DNA from: Zhenpiania hominis
GTDB lineage: Bacteria; Bacillota; Clostridia; Peptostreptococcales; Anaerovoracaceae
Assembly: GCF_014333425.1 (NCBI RefSeq)
Contig: NZ_JACRYT010000015.1
Coordinates: forward strand, 6,603-70,602
Length of the DNA stretch: 64,000 bases
Direction: 5' to 3'
This document shows, one piece after another, positions 54,126 to 62,989 of this stretch. The notes beneath the pieces were generated by a model. The model searched no databases. It had not been told where the DNA came from and saw only the letters and a program-made list of their open reading frames with translations. Each line of letters opens with the position of its first letter. The first letter of the stretch is position 1. The position numbers and the translations under genes were made by a program.

Positions 54126-55436
54126 ATGGAACATATTATTTGGAACAAAGAAATGGAGTGCGCGGACAAGGAGACCATACGGGAGATTCAGCTGGCGAGG
54201 CTGAAGAAGACTGTGGAAACCTGTTATGAACGGGTGCCTCTGTACAAGCGCAAATTTGATGAGATCGGGTTAAAACCGGAACATATTAAAACCCTGGCGG
54301 ATGTAAAGCATCTTCCCTTTACGACCGCGGAGGATCTGAAAAACAGCTATCCTTTCGGGATGTTCGCGGTCGATAAAAGAGAAGTGGTGCGGATTCACGG
54401 CTCTTCAGGAACCACAGGAAAACCCAAAATCGTAGGATACACAAAACAGGATTTGGACAACTGGTCGGAAATTATGGCCAGAGTGATCTGCGCGGCGGGA
54501 GGCACGCCTGATGATATTGTGCAGATTGCCTTTGGATACGGGCTGTTTACCGGAGGATTCGGACTTCATTACGGTATGGAGAAAATCGGAGCTATGGTTG
54601 TTCCTCTTTCCAGCGGAAATACAGAGCGACAGCTTATGATTATGCAGGACTTTGGTTCGACTATTCTGATTGCCACACCATCCTATGCCCTGTACCTGGC
54701 TGACGAAATCGAAAAACGAGGAATCGATAAAGACAAGATTAAGCTCCGCCTTGCGCTTTTCGGAGGCGAAGGCCATACGGAAGAAATGCGGGCGAAGATC
54801 GAAAAGCAGCTGGGCATCCTGGCTACAGAAAACTATGGCCTTTCCGAGGTGGGAGGCCCGGGTTACGCCGGCGAATGCTATCTGAAGCAGGGCATGCATA
54901 TCGCCGAAGACCAGTATTATACGGAAATCGTTGATCCGGATACGTTAGAACCGCTGCCGATGGGAGAAAAGGGGGAAGTGGTCATCACATCTCTCGTAAA
55001 ACAGGCATTCCCGGTTCTCAGATATCGGACCAGGGACATCAGCTGGCTGAATGACGAGCCGTGCGAATGTGGAAGAACTTCTATGCGGATGGCTAAGATT
55101 CAGGGACGTACCGACGATATGATGGTAATCCGCGGAGTCAACGTATTCCCGTCCCAGATCGAGTCCGTTGTCATGGGAATGAAAGAGGTAGAACCGTTCT
55201 ACGAAATTGTGCTGACGAGCGAAGGCTATATGGATCGAATCGAGGTTAAAGTGGAATTTTCCGACGCGTCACTGCTGGATGACTTCACAAAACTGGAAGC
55301 TCTCAGAGCTAAGATTAAACATAATCTGCGGGTCATCCTGAACATTGATGCCAAAGTTACGCTGGTTTCACCGGGAACCTTGCCGCGTTTTGAAGGAAAA
55401 GGAAGACGGGTAATCGATCATAGAAAGAATAAATAA
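54126..55436 (+). CDS. paaK: Phenylacetate-CoA ligase family protein (first copy)
   Basis: The 436-residue enzyme links aryl-acetates and CoA through an adenylate. The typical start (MEHIIWNKEMECADKETIRE) and the phosphate loop SSGTTGKPKIVGYT (about 96-109) are visible, as are YGLSEVGGPG and the C-terminal domain GRTDDMMVIRGVNVFPSQIE. It opens a five-gene operon with iorA, iorB, a second paaK and an ACT protein. In fermenters the pair may release or recapture aryl-acetates from aryl-acetyl-CoA; direction is inferred. The ribosome site (AGAGAAGAGAG) is weak. Confidence 0.92.
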   Translation: MEHIIWNKEMECADKETIREIQLARLKKTVETCYERVPLYKRKFDEIGLKPEHIKTLADVKHLPFTTAEDLKNSYPFGMFAVDKREVVRIHGSSGTTGKPKIVGYTKQDLDNWSEIMARVICAAGGTPDDIVQIAFGYGLFTGGFGLHYGMEKIGAMVVPLSSGNTERQLMIMQDFGSTILIATPSYALYLADEIEKRGIDKDKIKLRLALFGGEGHTEEMRAKIEKQLGILATENYGLSEVGGPGYAGECYLKQGMHIAEDQYYTEIVDPDTLEPLPMGEKGEVVITSLVKQAFPVLRYRTRDISWLNDEPCECGRTSMRMAKIQGRTDDMMVIRGVNVFPSQIESVVMGMKEVEPFYEIVLTSEGYMDRIEVKVEFSDASLLDDFTKLEALRAKIKHNLRVILNIDAKVTLVSPGTLPRFEGKGRRVIDHRKNK

Positions 55437-55461
55437 AAAACACTGAGTAAAGAGGTTGGAC

Positions 55462-57189
55462 ATGGAAAAGAAAATAATGTTAGGAAATGAAGCCTTCGCG
55501 AGAGGCGCTTACGAAGCAGGAGTAAAGGTGATTTCCTCCTACCCGGGAACTCCGAGTACAGAAGTGACGGAAGCGGCGGCCCGGTATGATGAAATCCATG
55601 TGGAATGGGCGCCTAACGAAAAGGTAGGCACAGAAGTCGCGGTCGGCGCGTGTATCGGAGGAGCCAGAGCCCTTTCCTGCATGAAGCATGTAGGACTGAA
55701 TGTGGCGGCGGATCCTTTTTACACGGCTGCTTACACAGGCGTTACCGGCGGTCTGGTTATCCTGGTAGCCGACGATAACGGATGCCACTCCAGTCAGAAC
55801 GAGCAGGATTCCCGCTACCATGGAAAAGGCGCGGGCGTTCCGGTACTGGAGCCTGCTAACGCGCAGGAATGCAAAGACTTTATGAAATACGCGTATGAAC
55901 TGAGCGAAAAGTACGATACGCCGGTTCTGATGCGTTCCAATACCCGGATTTCCCATTCCAGAGGAATCGTTACTGTTGGGGAGCGGGAAGAAAGAGAAAA
56001 CAAACCTTACGAAAAAAATATACAAAAATATGTCGCTATGCCGGCTATGGCGAAAAAACTGCATATCGCGCAGGAAAAACGCCTGAATCAGATTGAAAAA
56101 GATTCCAGAGAATTCCCGATTAACCGGATCGAGATGAACGACAAAAAAATTGGTATTATTACCAGCGGGATCTGCTACCAGTATGTCAAAGAAGCTCTGC
56201 CTCAGGCCAGCGTGCTGAAAATGGGAATCATTAATCCTCTTCCCAAGGATCTGATTCGGGAATTCGCGCGGCAGGTGGAAGAAGTCTATGTCATTGAAGA
56301 GGGAAATCCGTTCTTTGAAGAGCAGATCCGCGCCATGGGAATCCCCGCCAAAGGAAAGGACATGTTTACGATTCAGGGTGAATATTCCGCGAATATGATT
56401 CGGGAAGCCTTTACCGGAGAAACTCCGGAGCATGTTCCCGCCCAGCCGGCGCCGGGAAGGCCGCCGCTCATGTGCGCGGGATGCCCGCACAGAGGATTGT
56501 TCTACATATTAGGAAAGCTGAAAAAGACCGTAATGGGCGATATCGGATGCTATACGCTGGGCGCGCTGCCTCCGACTTCAGCCATGGACGCCTGTCTCTG
56601 TATGGGCGCGTCTATCACAATGGCCCATGGGTTTGAAAAAGCGAGAGGCGCGGAAGCGGCGAAGGATACCGTAGCGGTACTGGGAGACTCGACTTTCTTC
56701 CATTCCGGAATTACAGGTCTTATCAACATGAATTATAATCAGTCTACGGGAACGGTAATCGTTCTGGACAACCGGATTACGGGAATGACCGGGCATCAGG
56801 ACAATCCGTCTACCGGAAAGAACGCCAAAGGAGAACCTGCGCCTGCCATTGATATCGCGGATATGGCCCGGGCCTGCGGCGTAAAACATATTGTGGAAGT
56901 AGATCCTTTTGACCTTCCCGCTGTGGAAAAAGCAGTCAAAGAAGAAACAGAGAGAGAGGAACTTTCCGTTATCATCACTAAGCGTCCGTGCGCGCTGATT
57001 GTAAAACAGCCGAATATTCCTCATGTAATCACAGATAGCTGCAAGAACTGCAAAAAGTGCATGGATATCGGATGCCCGGCTATTGAAATGGAAAACGGAA
57101 GACCTGTCATCGCGGCGGAACGCTGCGTAGGATGCGGCCTGTGCAAACGCGTATGCCCGTTTGGAGCGATTGAAGAGGAGGTAAAATAG
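55462..57189 (+). CDS. iorA: Indolepyruvate ferredoxin oxidoreductase, alpha subunit
   Basis: The 575-residue subunit oxidatively decarboxylates aryl pyruvates (indole-, phenyl-, hydroxyphenylpyruvate) to aryl-acetyl-CoA while reducing ferredoxin. It has the N-terminal pyrimidine domain (YPGTPSTEVTEAAA), a thiamine diphosphate domain (GDIGCYTLG, LGDSTFFHSGITGLINMNYN) and two C-terminal [4Fe-4S] motifs: CKNCKKCMDIGCP and CVGCGLCKRVCP (about 530-570). AGAGG stands 6 bases before the ATG. The beta subunit gene begins one base after the stop. Confidence 0.96.
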   Translation: MEKKIMLGNEAFARGAYEAGVKVISSYPGTPSTEVTEAAARYDEIHVEWAPNEKVGTEVAVGACIGGARALSCMKHVGLNVAADPFYTAAYTGVTGGLVILVADDNGCHSSQNEQDSRYHGKGAGVPVLEPANAQECKDFMKYAYELSEKYDTPVLMRSNTRISHSRGIVTVGEREERENKPYEKNIQKYVAMPAMAKKLHIAQEKRLNQIEKDSREFPINRIEMNDKKIGIITSGICYQYVKEALPQASVLKMGIINPLPKDLIREFARQVEEVYVIEEGNPFFEEQIRAMGIPAKGKDMFTIQGEYSANMIREAFTGETPEHVPAQPAPGRPPLMCAGCPHRGLFYILGKLKKTVMGDIGCYTLGALPPTSAMDACLCMGASITMAHGFEKARGAEAAKDTVAVLGDSTFFHSGITGLINMNYNQSTGTVIVLDNRITGMTGHQDNPSTGKNAKGEPAPAIDIADMARACGVKHIVEVDPFDLPAVEKAVKEETEREELSVIITKRPCALIVKQPNIPHVITDSCKNCKKCMDIGCPAIEMENGRPVIAAERCVGCGLCKRVCPFGAIEEEVK

Positions 57190-57190
57190 G

Positions 57191-57766
57191 ATGAAGGATA
57201 TAAATATACTGATCGTAGGTGTCGGCGGACAGGGCACCCTCCTTGCCAGTGTTCTGCTGGGAAAGATCGCTCTGGAAGAAGGATATGACGTAAAACTCGC
57301 GGAAGTCCACGGAATGGCGCAGCGGGGCGGAAGCGTCGTGACCCATGTGAGAATCAGCGAGGGGGAAGTGAGATCTCCGCTTATCGAAGAAGGCGGCGCG
57401 GATGTGATCGTCGCTTTTGAGGAACTGGAAGCGTACCGCTGGATTTCCTATCTGAAAAAAGGCGGCGCGATCTTTGTGAATTCCCAGCAGATTAAACCGA
57501 TGCCGGTCATTATGGGACAGGCGGAATACCCTGCGGATATCCTGGGCTTTTTAAGAGAAAACGCGGAGAAAGTGACGGCTCTGGACGCCCTTGGAATCGC
57601 TACGGAATGTGGAAGCGCGAAGGCGGTCAACACCGTGCTTTTAGGCGCGATGGCGAAAGAACTGCCATTCCCGAAAGAAACCTGGGTTCGGCAGATTGAA
57701 AGCACAGTAAAACCAAAGTTTGTCGAGCTGAATAAAGAAGCTTTTGAAAAAGGATACAATGCATAA
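57191..57766 (+). CDS. iorB: Indolepyruvate ferredoxin oxidoreductase, beta subunit
   Basis: This 191-residue gamma-type domain completes the IorAB enzyme: it starts INILIVGVGGQGTLLAS and contains HGMAQRGGSVVTHVRI, both characteristic of 2-oxoacid:ferredoxin oxidoreductase gamma subunits. It is encoded one base after iorA and before the second paaK. AGGAGG within the end of iorA serves as its ribosome site. Confidence 0.95.
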   Translation: MKDINILIVGVGGQGTLLASVLLGKIALEEGYDVKLAEVHGMAQRGGSVVTHVRISEGEVRSPLIEEGGADVIVAFEELEAYRWISYLKKGGAIFVNSQQIKPMPVIMGQAEYPADILGFLRENAEKVTALDALGIATECGSAKAVNTVLLGAMAKELPFPKETWVRQIESTVKPKFVELNKEAFEKGYNA

Positions 57767-57793
57767 TGGAAAACAGGAGGAACCAGAAAGATT

Positions 57794-59095
57794 ATGATTT
57801 GGAATGAAGCGATCGAATGTGCGGATCGGGAAGCCATGCAAAAAATTCAGCTGGAACGGCTGAAAGAAACGGTGGACTATGTGTATGAGAACGTAGGACC
57901 GTACAGAAAAAAGATGGAGGAAAAAGGTGTTGTGCCGGGGGATATCCGGACTCTGGCGGACATTACAAAGCTTCCGTTTATTACAAAAGAAGATTTGGCA
58001 AATAATTATCCGAACGGATTATTCGCGGCGGATATGGAAGACATTGTCCGTATTCACGCGTCTTCCGGAACTACGGGAAAGCCTAAGATTGCGGGATATA
58101 CCCGCGGCGATCTGGATATGTGGGGAGAATGTGTGGCAAGATGTCTGACCATGGCGGGAGCGACGAAGAAATCCGTCGTTCAGGTAGCTTACGGGTATGG
58201 ACTGTTCACCGGCGGCCTGGGGGCGCATATCGGCGCGGAAACCATCGGTGCCACTGTCATTCCCATGAGCAGCGGAAATACACAGAAGCAGCTGATGTTC
58301 ATGCAGGATTTGAAGAGTACCCACCTGTGCTGCACCCCGTCTTACGCGCTGACGATTGCGGAAGCAGCGGAAAAAGCGGGTCTGTCCCCGGAAGAGATTT
58401 CTCTGAAAGCAGGAGTCTTTGGAGCGGAGCCGTGGACCGAAGGCATGCGCAATGAAATTGAAAAGCGTCTGGGAATCCACGCTCATGATATTTACGGACT
58501 TTCGGAGGTTATGGGTCCGGGTGTTTCTACAAGCTGCAGTGAGAACGCGGGTATGCACATTATGGAAGACTATTTCTTCCCGGAAATCATTGATCCGGAT
58601 ACCCTGGAACCGCTTCCTGACGGAGAAAAGGGAGAGCTGGTAATCACAACCATCGGTAAAAAAGGCATGCCGCTGGTTCGTTACCGGACAAGGGATATCT
58701 GCTATCTGAATCATGAAAAGTGTGAATGTGGAAGAACTCTGGTGAGAATGAGCCGTGTATTCGGGCGTACGGACGATATGCTGATCATCCGCGGAGTCAA
58801 TGTATTCCCGTCTCAGGTTGAGACTGTGATTTCCAGATTCTCTGAAACTTTGACGATGAACTATAAATTGTATGTCGGCAGAGAAGATAACAAAGACACC
58901 TTTGAACTGGCTGTCGAACTGGCGGAAGGTCTGGCAATTGATGATATTACATTTGTGGAAAACCTGAGAACCCGTGTCGATCACGAACTTCGCAGCATTT
59001 TGGGAATCGGATGTAAGATTCGTTTCCTGAACGCGGGAACCCTGCCGAGGAGCGAGGGAAAAGCGGTCAGAGTGGAAGATACAAGAAAGCTGTAA
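57794..59095 (+). CDS. paaK: Phenylacetate-CoA ligase family protein (second copy)
   Basis: A 433-residue paralogue of the first gene of the operon, colinear throughout: MIWNEAIECADREAMQK start, SSGTTGKPKIAGYTRGD loop, YGLSEVMGPGVS and GRTDDMLIIRGVNVFPSQVE. Two ligases around one oxidoreductase suggest different aryl acids (for instance phenyl- and indole- or hydroxyphenyl-acetate). AGGAGG stands 13 bases before the ATG. The ACT protein follows after 23 bases. Confidence 0.92.
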   Translation: MIWNEAIECADREAMQKIQLERLKETVDYVYENVGPYRKKMEEKGVVPGDIRTLADITKLPFITKEDLANNYPNGLFAADMEDIVRIHASSGTTGKPKIAGYTRGDLDMWGECVARCLTMAGATKKSVVQVAYGYGLFTGGLGAHIGAETIGATVIPMSSGNTQKQLMFMQDLKSTHLCCTPSYALTIAEAAEKAGLSPEEISLKAGVFGAEPWTEGMRNEIEKRLGIHAHDIYGLSEVMGPGVSTSCSENAGMHIMEDYFFPEIIDPDTLEPLPDGEKGELVITTIGKKGMPLVRYRTRDICYLNHEKCECGRTLVRMSRVFGRTDDMLIIRGVNVFPSQVETVISRFSETLTMNYKLYVGREDNKDTFELAVELAEGLAIDDITFVENLRTRVDHELRSILGIGCKIRFLNAGTLPRSEGKAVRVEDTRKL

Positions 59096-59118
59096 CTGAA
59101 GATTAGGAGGAAACAAAG

Positions 59119-59556
59119 ATGTTAATTAAACAGATGTCCGTATTTGTGGAAAACACGACTGGGAGACTGGCGCAGCTGACAAGAGTACTGGGAAACGATG
59201 GAATTGATATTAAAGCTTCCTGTATCGCGGATACCGTGGATTTCGGAATCCTCAGATGTATCGTTGATGATCCGGAAGAGGCGACCAGAGTATTGAAGGA
59301 GCATGGCTTTACCGCCAGCATCACGGAAGTGATCGCGGTGGAACTGGAAGACCGTCCGGGCGGATTCGCTGATGTACTGGAAATCCTGGCAAAAGAAAAT
59401 ATTGGCGTAAATTATATTTATTCTACAATCCGTTCCAAAGAAGGCGCGGCGATTATTGTTCTGAAAGTGGAAGATCCGCAGAAAGCGATTGACGTCCTGC
59501 TGAGCAACAATGTAAAGCTGTACAAAGCGCATGAACTGGGGAATATCGGAAAATAA
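59119..59556 (+). CDS. Double ACT-domain protein
   Basis: The 145-residue protein consists of two ACT domains (about 1-70: MLIKQMSVFVENTTGRLAQL; about 71-145: VELEDRPGGFADVLEILAKE). ACT domains bind amino acids. Free ACT proteins of this kind commonly end paaK-ior operons, where they may sense the aromatic amino acid substrates; the exact partner is unknown. AGGAGG precedes the ATG. Confidence 0.92.
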   Translation: MLIKQMSVFVENTTGRLAQLTRVLGNDGIDIKASCIADTVDFGILRCIVDDPEEATRVLKEHGFTASITEVIAVELEDRPGGFADVLEILAKENIGVNYIYSTIRSKEGAAIIVLKVEDPQKAIDVLLSNNVKLYKAHELGNIGK

Positions 59557-59573
59557 GGAAAGGATGAAAAGAG

Positions 59574-59619
59574 CCTGCTGTGAGGGCGTGGATTGAACCG
59601 CCTATCAGCAGGTTTTTTT
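59574..59619 (+). terminator. Terminator of the aryl-acetate operon
   Basis: CCTGCTG (59574-59580) pairs with CAGCAGG (59606-59612), with an inner AGGGCG/CCGCCT stem, then seven T residues. Confidence 0.9.
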
Positions 59620-59661
59620 ATGCCATAATTTTTGAAGATTTTGTCTTTTCCAATTTCTATC

Positions 59662-59690
59662 TTGTAGGAAAGAAAAAATACAAGTATAAT
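59662..59690 (+). promoter_or_regulatory. Promoter of the Fn3 protein pair
   Basis: TTGTAG (59662-59667), 17-bp spacer, TATAAT (59685-59690). Confidence 0.65.
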
Positions 59691-59737
59691 CAAGACATGG
59701 ATAGAAATTGTGTTATTTGAAGGACAAGGAGGAAAAG

Positions 59738-60529
59738 ATGCGGAATCAAAAACGACACATTGCGCTGCTTGCCGCTGCGATTATGATCTTAACAATTGTA
59801 CCCGCTATAACGGCGGAAACCGCAGTCGCGGCTGAAAAAGAATTAAAACTGGCGAGAGTCAAGCTGGTAAACCACGCTGTGGGGAACAGAAGCATAAAGA
59901 ATTCGTGGAAGAAGGTGAAAGGCGCGAAAGGCTACGAAATATATCGTGCCACGAAATTAAAGGGAAAGTACCAAAAAGTAAAGACTATAAACAGGGCAAA
60001 GACCGTATCCTGGACAAACAGGAACTTGAAAAAGGAAAAGGGCTATTACTATAAAGTGCGGGCGTACCGGATTACAGACGGTGAAAAGGAGTACGGCAAA
60101 TTTAGCAGTGTTCAGTGGGCTGTTCCCACCAATTATCCTAACTGGTCGTACAGCATTAGTAGAAAATCCAAAAAGACTAAAACCATTAAGCTGACCATCA
60201 CGAATAAAAGCAAATTCAGGATGACGTTCGCAAAAGACGGGATATATTTTAAAAACTCATTAGCCGCGAAAAGATGGGACACAATGACGGGCGAGCAAAA
60301 AGTGAATTCATCAAATGCGGACCTGCAAGCGAAAGGGATTTATCCTACCAGTATGAACAAAAAATATACAGTGAAACCCGGAAAAAGCATCACCTTAAAG
60401 TATAAAACGCAGAAGGCGGTAAAGTATCAGAAGGGCGGCTATGTGGAGAGTACATTCCGTTATCATAAAAAGGACTATGGAACCCGACATAGCTATAAGC
60501 ACGGAGAGGCGTATTGGGTGTATCAGTAA
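59738..60529 (+). CDS. Secreted Lys-rich Fn3 protein (first of pair)
   Basis: The protein has 263 residues: a signal peptide (about 1-30, ending AVAAE), one Lys-rich Fn3-type repeat (KNSWKKVKGAKGYEIYRATK to YYYKVRAYRI, about 40-125) and a C-terminal beta-rich domain (from NWSYSISRKSKKTKTIKLTI, about 140-263) related to that of the next gene. It lacks a sorting signal. AAGGAGG precedes the ATG. The cationic surface would favour binding to wall polymers, which is inference. Confidence 0.75.
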   Translation: MRNQKRHIALLAAAIMILTIVPAITAETAVAAEKELKLARVKLVNHAVGNRSIKNSWKKVKGAKGYEIYRATKLKGKYQKVKTINRAKTVSWTNRNLKKEKGYYYKVRAYRITDGEKEYGKFSSVQWAVPTNYPNWSYSISRKSKKTKTIKLTITNKSKFRMTFAKDGIYFKNSLAAKRWDTMTGEQKVNSSNADLQAKGIYPTSMNKKYTVKPGKSITLKYKTQKAVKYQKGGYVESTFRYHKKDYGTRHSYKHGEAYWVYQ

Positions 60530-60556
60530 ACTTGCGGAAAAGTTAAGGAGGAAAGA

Positions 60557-61321
60557 ATGAGTCTGAAAAAACATATTTCGTTGATTCTGATTTTGGCAAT
60601 GCTGATGACAGCTGTACCGGCATTAGGAACAGCTGATTCCGTTTCAGCGGCATCCACTCTGAAAAAACCGGCGCTGACCAATCACGCGGCGGGAAGTAAA
60701 AGCATAAAAAATACCTGGAAAAAGGTCAGAGGAGCCAAAGGTTATGAGGTCTATCGGTCAGCAAAGAAAAAGGGCAAGTACCAAAAAGTAAAGACGATAA
60801 AAAAGGGAAAAACAACTTCCTGGACAAATAAAAAATTAAAGAAAAACAAGGCGTACTTTTATAAGGTACGCGCCTACAAAATTGTAAAAGGAAAAAAGAA
60901 GTACAGTAAATTCAGCGCTGTGCAGAGAGCGGTAACGACCAATACGCCCGCTTGGGAATGGTACATGAGTAAGAAAAGTGAAAAAACAGATACCATTAAG
61001 CTGGAAATAACCAACAAGAGCCGCTATAATATGAACTTTACAAAAAACGGGATTTTTTTCAGAGATGCGGATTCCCTGGAGCAGGCGGCGGAGCTGGGAG
61101 AGAGTGCCACCCCTCAGGAACTGGAAGCTGCCGGAATCTATGAACTGAAAGCAAAGGCAGGAGCCATTCGACCGGGAAAGACGAAAGTTCTGACTTATAA
61201 AGCGGATAAGGAAGTGGATTACTCAAGGAAAAGTATTCTGTTCGGGGAATTCAAATATAATAAGACGAAATATCTTATTTTCGCGGGCTGGGATATGGAG
61301 GCCGGATATATAAAAGAATAG
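60557..61321 (+). CDS. Secreted Lys-rich Fn3 protein (second of pair)
   Basis: A 254-residue paralogue of the preceding gene: signal peptide (about 1-32), Fn3-type repeat (NTWKKVRGAKGYEVYRSAKK to FYKVRAYKIVKG) and a C-terminal domain starting WEWYMSKKSEKTDTIKLEIT. Tandem duplication is evident. It is followed by a terminator and the sortase gene, but has no recognisable sortase motif at its C-terminus. Function unknown. Confidence 0.75.
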   Translation: MSLKKHISLILILAMLMTAVPALGTADSVSAASTLKKPALTNHAAGSKSIKNTWKKVRGAKGYEVYRSAKKKGKYQKVKTIKKGKTTSWTNKKLKKNKAYFYKVRAYKIVKGKKKYSKFSAVQRAVTTNTPAWEWYMSKKSEKTDTIKLEITNKSRYNMNFTKNGIFFRDADSLEQAAELGESATPQELEAAGIYELKAKAGAIRPGKTKVLTYKADKEVDYSRKSILFGEFKYNKTKYLIFAGWDMEAGYIKE

Positions 61322-61367
61322 CTGAAACCAAATTAGGAATGAAGAAGGGGCAAAACGTATTTTTAGC

Positions 61368-61397
61368 AAAAACATCTGAAATTTTTCAGGTGTTTTT
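61368..61397 (+). terminator. Terminator behind the Fn3 pair
   Basis: AAAACATCTGAAA (61369-61381) pairs with TTTCAGGTGTTTT (one G-T pair), with T residues at the end. Confidence 0.82.
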
Positions 61398-61444
61398 GCA
61401 ATTTTGTGATACAATAAAGTACCAGTAAAGAAAAGAGGAACTAT

Positions 61445-62203
61445 ATGAGCTTAGGAAGAAAAATCATATTTGTAATCGCGCTCATGGTTTTCGTCGGCGC
61501 GCTCGGTGCGATTGTAAACCATTACGTGACCGGATGGCGGGCGGAGAAAGCTTTGACGGATTTGGGCGAACTGAAAACGGAGCAGGAAGATCTGGTTACA
61601 GATAAGGGAGTTGTAATTGGAAAATATGTAAATCTTTATAAAAAAAATTCGGACATTATCGGATGGATTACCGTGGACGGAACCAATATTGATTATCCGG
61701 TAATGCAGACGCAGGATGACCCGGAATTTTATCTGCGGCGGAACTTCGATAAAGAGTATAGTGTGTCAGGCGTGCCGTTTCTTGACGCGGCCAGCGACAT
61801 ATTCAAACCCACTTCCAACTGGCTGCTCTACGGACACAATATGAAGGACGGAACCATGTTCCATGATCTGCTGGAATATGCGGATGAAGATTTTTATAAA
61901 TCTCATAAAACGATAAAATTTGACACGATTTATAAAGGCGGACAGGGAGAATATGAGGTTCTGGCAGCTTTTTATTCGCGGATCTATCCGGAAGATAAGA
62001 CCGTCTTTAAATACTATAATTATGCGGGAATCACCAGCGAGAAGGACTTTAATGAATACTTGCAAGGTGTCCGGGCGCTCTCCCAGTATGACACTGGCGT
62101 GGAGGCGGAATATGGAGATCAGCTGTTGACCCTTTCTACCTGCAGCTACCATGTTGAAGATCGGATGGGCAGATTCGCGGTGGTGGTAAAGCGAATCAGA
62201 TAA
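61445..62203 (+). CDS. srtB: Class B sortase
   Basis: This 252-residue membrane-anchored transpeptidase attaches surface proteins to peptidoglycan. An N-terminal membrane segment (about 7-27) precedes the catalytic domain with His131 (LLYGHNMKDGTMFHD), Cys233 (TLSTCSYH) and Arg243 (RMGRFAVV). Class B enzymes recognise NPxTG-like signals; none of the secreted proteins in this window ends with one, so its substrate lies elsewhere. AGAGGA precedes the ATG. Confidence 0.95.
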   Translation: MSLGRKIIFVIALMVFVGALGAIVNHYVTGWRAEKALTDLGELKTEQEDLVTDKGVVIGKYVNLYKKNSDIIGWITVDGTNIDYPVMQTQDDPEFYLRRNFDKEYSVSGVPFLDAASDIFKPTSNWLLYGHNMKDGTMFHDLLEYADEDFYKSHKTIKFDTIYKGGQGEYEVLAAFYSRIYPEDKTVFKYYNYAGITSEKDFNEYLQGVRALSQYDTGVEAEYGDQLLTLSTCSYHVEDRMGRFAVVVKRIR

Positions 62204-62263
62204 AACAACCGTAAAAAGAACTTTCCACAGAAAACAGTGGGAAGTTCTTTTTGAGTTTTGTGG

Positions 62264-62902
62264 CTATGATAGAAAATCATTAATTACCAGCACCAGATAA
62301 TTACTGTCATAGAGTGTTCGCGTGAAATAAGATGCGTCCAGACCTGAGAGAATCAGTTCCGTACTGGTAGGAGAAACCAGATTCACTATCGGCAGAAGCA
62401 AAGCCAAAAATAAAAAGACAAATACTACGCCTCTTAGAAAACCGGCCAGAAGCCCAAGCAGTCCATCCAAAAATCCCGTAAACCCCTTTGCCCTGCGTTT
62501 GGAAAGACCAATGGTCAGAAAAAATAAAATTATTTTCACGGCAATCAAAATCAAGAAAAAGCATAAGAGAAGCATAGTAAGTTCGGTAAGCCTTTCTGAC
62601 AGCGCTTCCGCCGCATTCTCCGCGGTTTCTGTAATTTGTCCCATAATAAGGGGGAAGGTATCCGAGGAAGAGCTTAACGCGTCGGAAGAAATGGAAAACT
62701 TGTTCAAGAATGCTGTGTAAATATGGTCATCAAGACCTGTTTTTTCAGAGAGCAGAGTCCGCAGAGGCGATGCGAGAAAGAATGCCGCGATCATAGCGCC
62801 GATCCAACCTAAGGTATGGGAAAATGTATAGATAAATCCACGTCGGAAACCGGAAACCATTGTCAGGATGATGATTGCGGCCACAATTACATCGAAAATC
62901 AA
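62264..62902 (-). CDS. CvpA family membrane protein
   Basis: The 212-residue protein has four hydrophobic segments in the first two thirds. The family features are the start IFDVIVAAIIILTMVSGFRRGFI, the Gly-Trp-Ile pair (LGWIGAMIAAFF) and the later FLDGLLGLLAGFLRGVV. CvpA relatives are linked to colicin V production in E. coli and to envelope maintenance elsewhere. The TTG start at 62902 is preferred because GGAGG lies 6-7 bases upstream; an earlier in-frame ATG overlaps that site. Confidence 0.82.
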   Translation of the reverse strand: MIFDVIVAAIIILTMVSGFRRGFIYTFSHTLGWIGAMIAAFFLASPLRTLLSEKTGLDDHIYTAFLNKFSISSDALSSSSDTFPLIMGQITETAENAAEALSERLTELTMLLLCFFLILIAVKIILFFLTIGLSKRRAKGFTGFLDGLLGLLAGFLRGVVFVFLFLALLLPIVNLVSPTSTELILSGLDASYFTRTLYDSNYLVLVINDFLS

Positions 62903-62989
62903 AATTACACCTCCACTTATTCGAATAGGCAATAAAATATGTTCATATATTACTAGAAAAGTGATGAAAAATCAAGGAGGTCACAGGCC

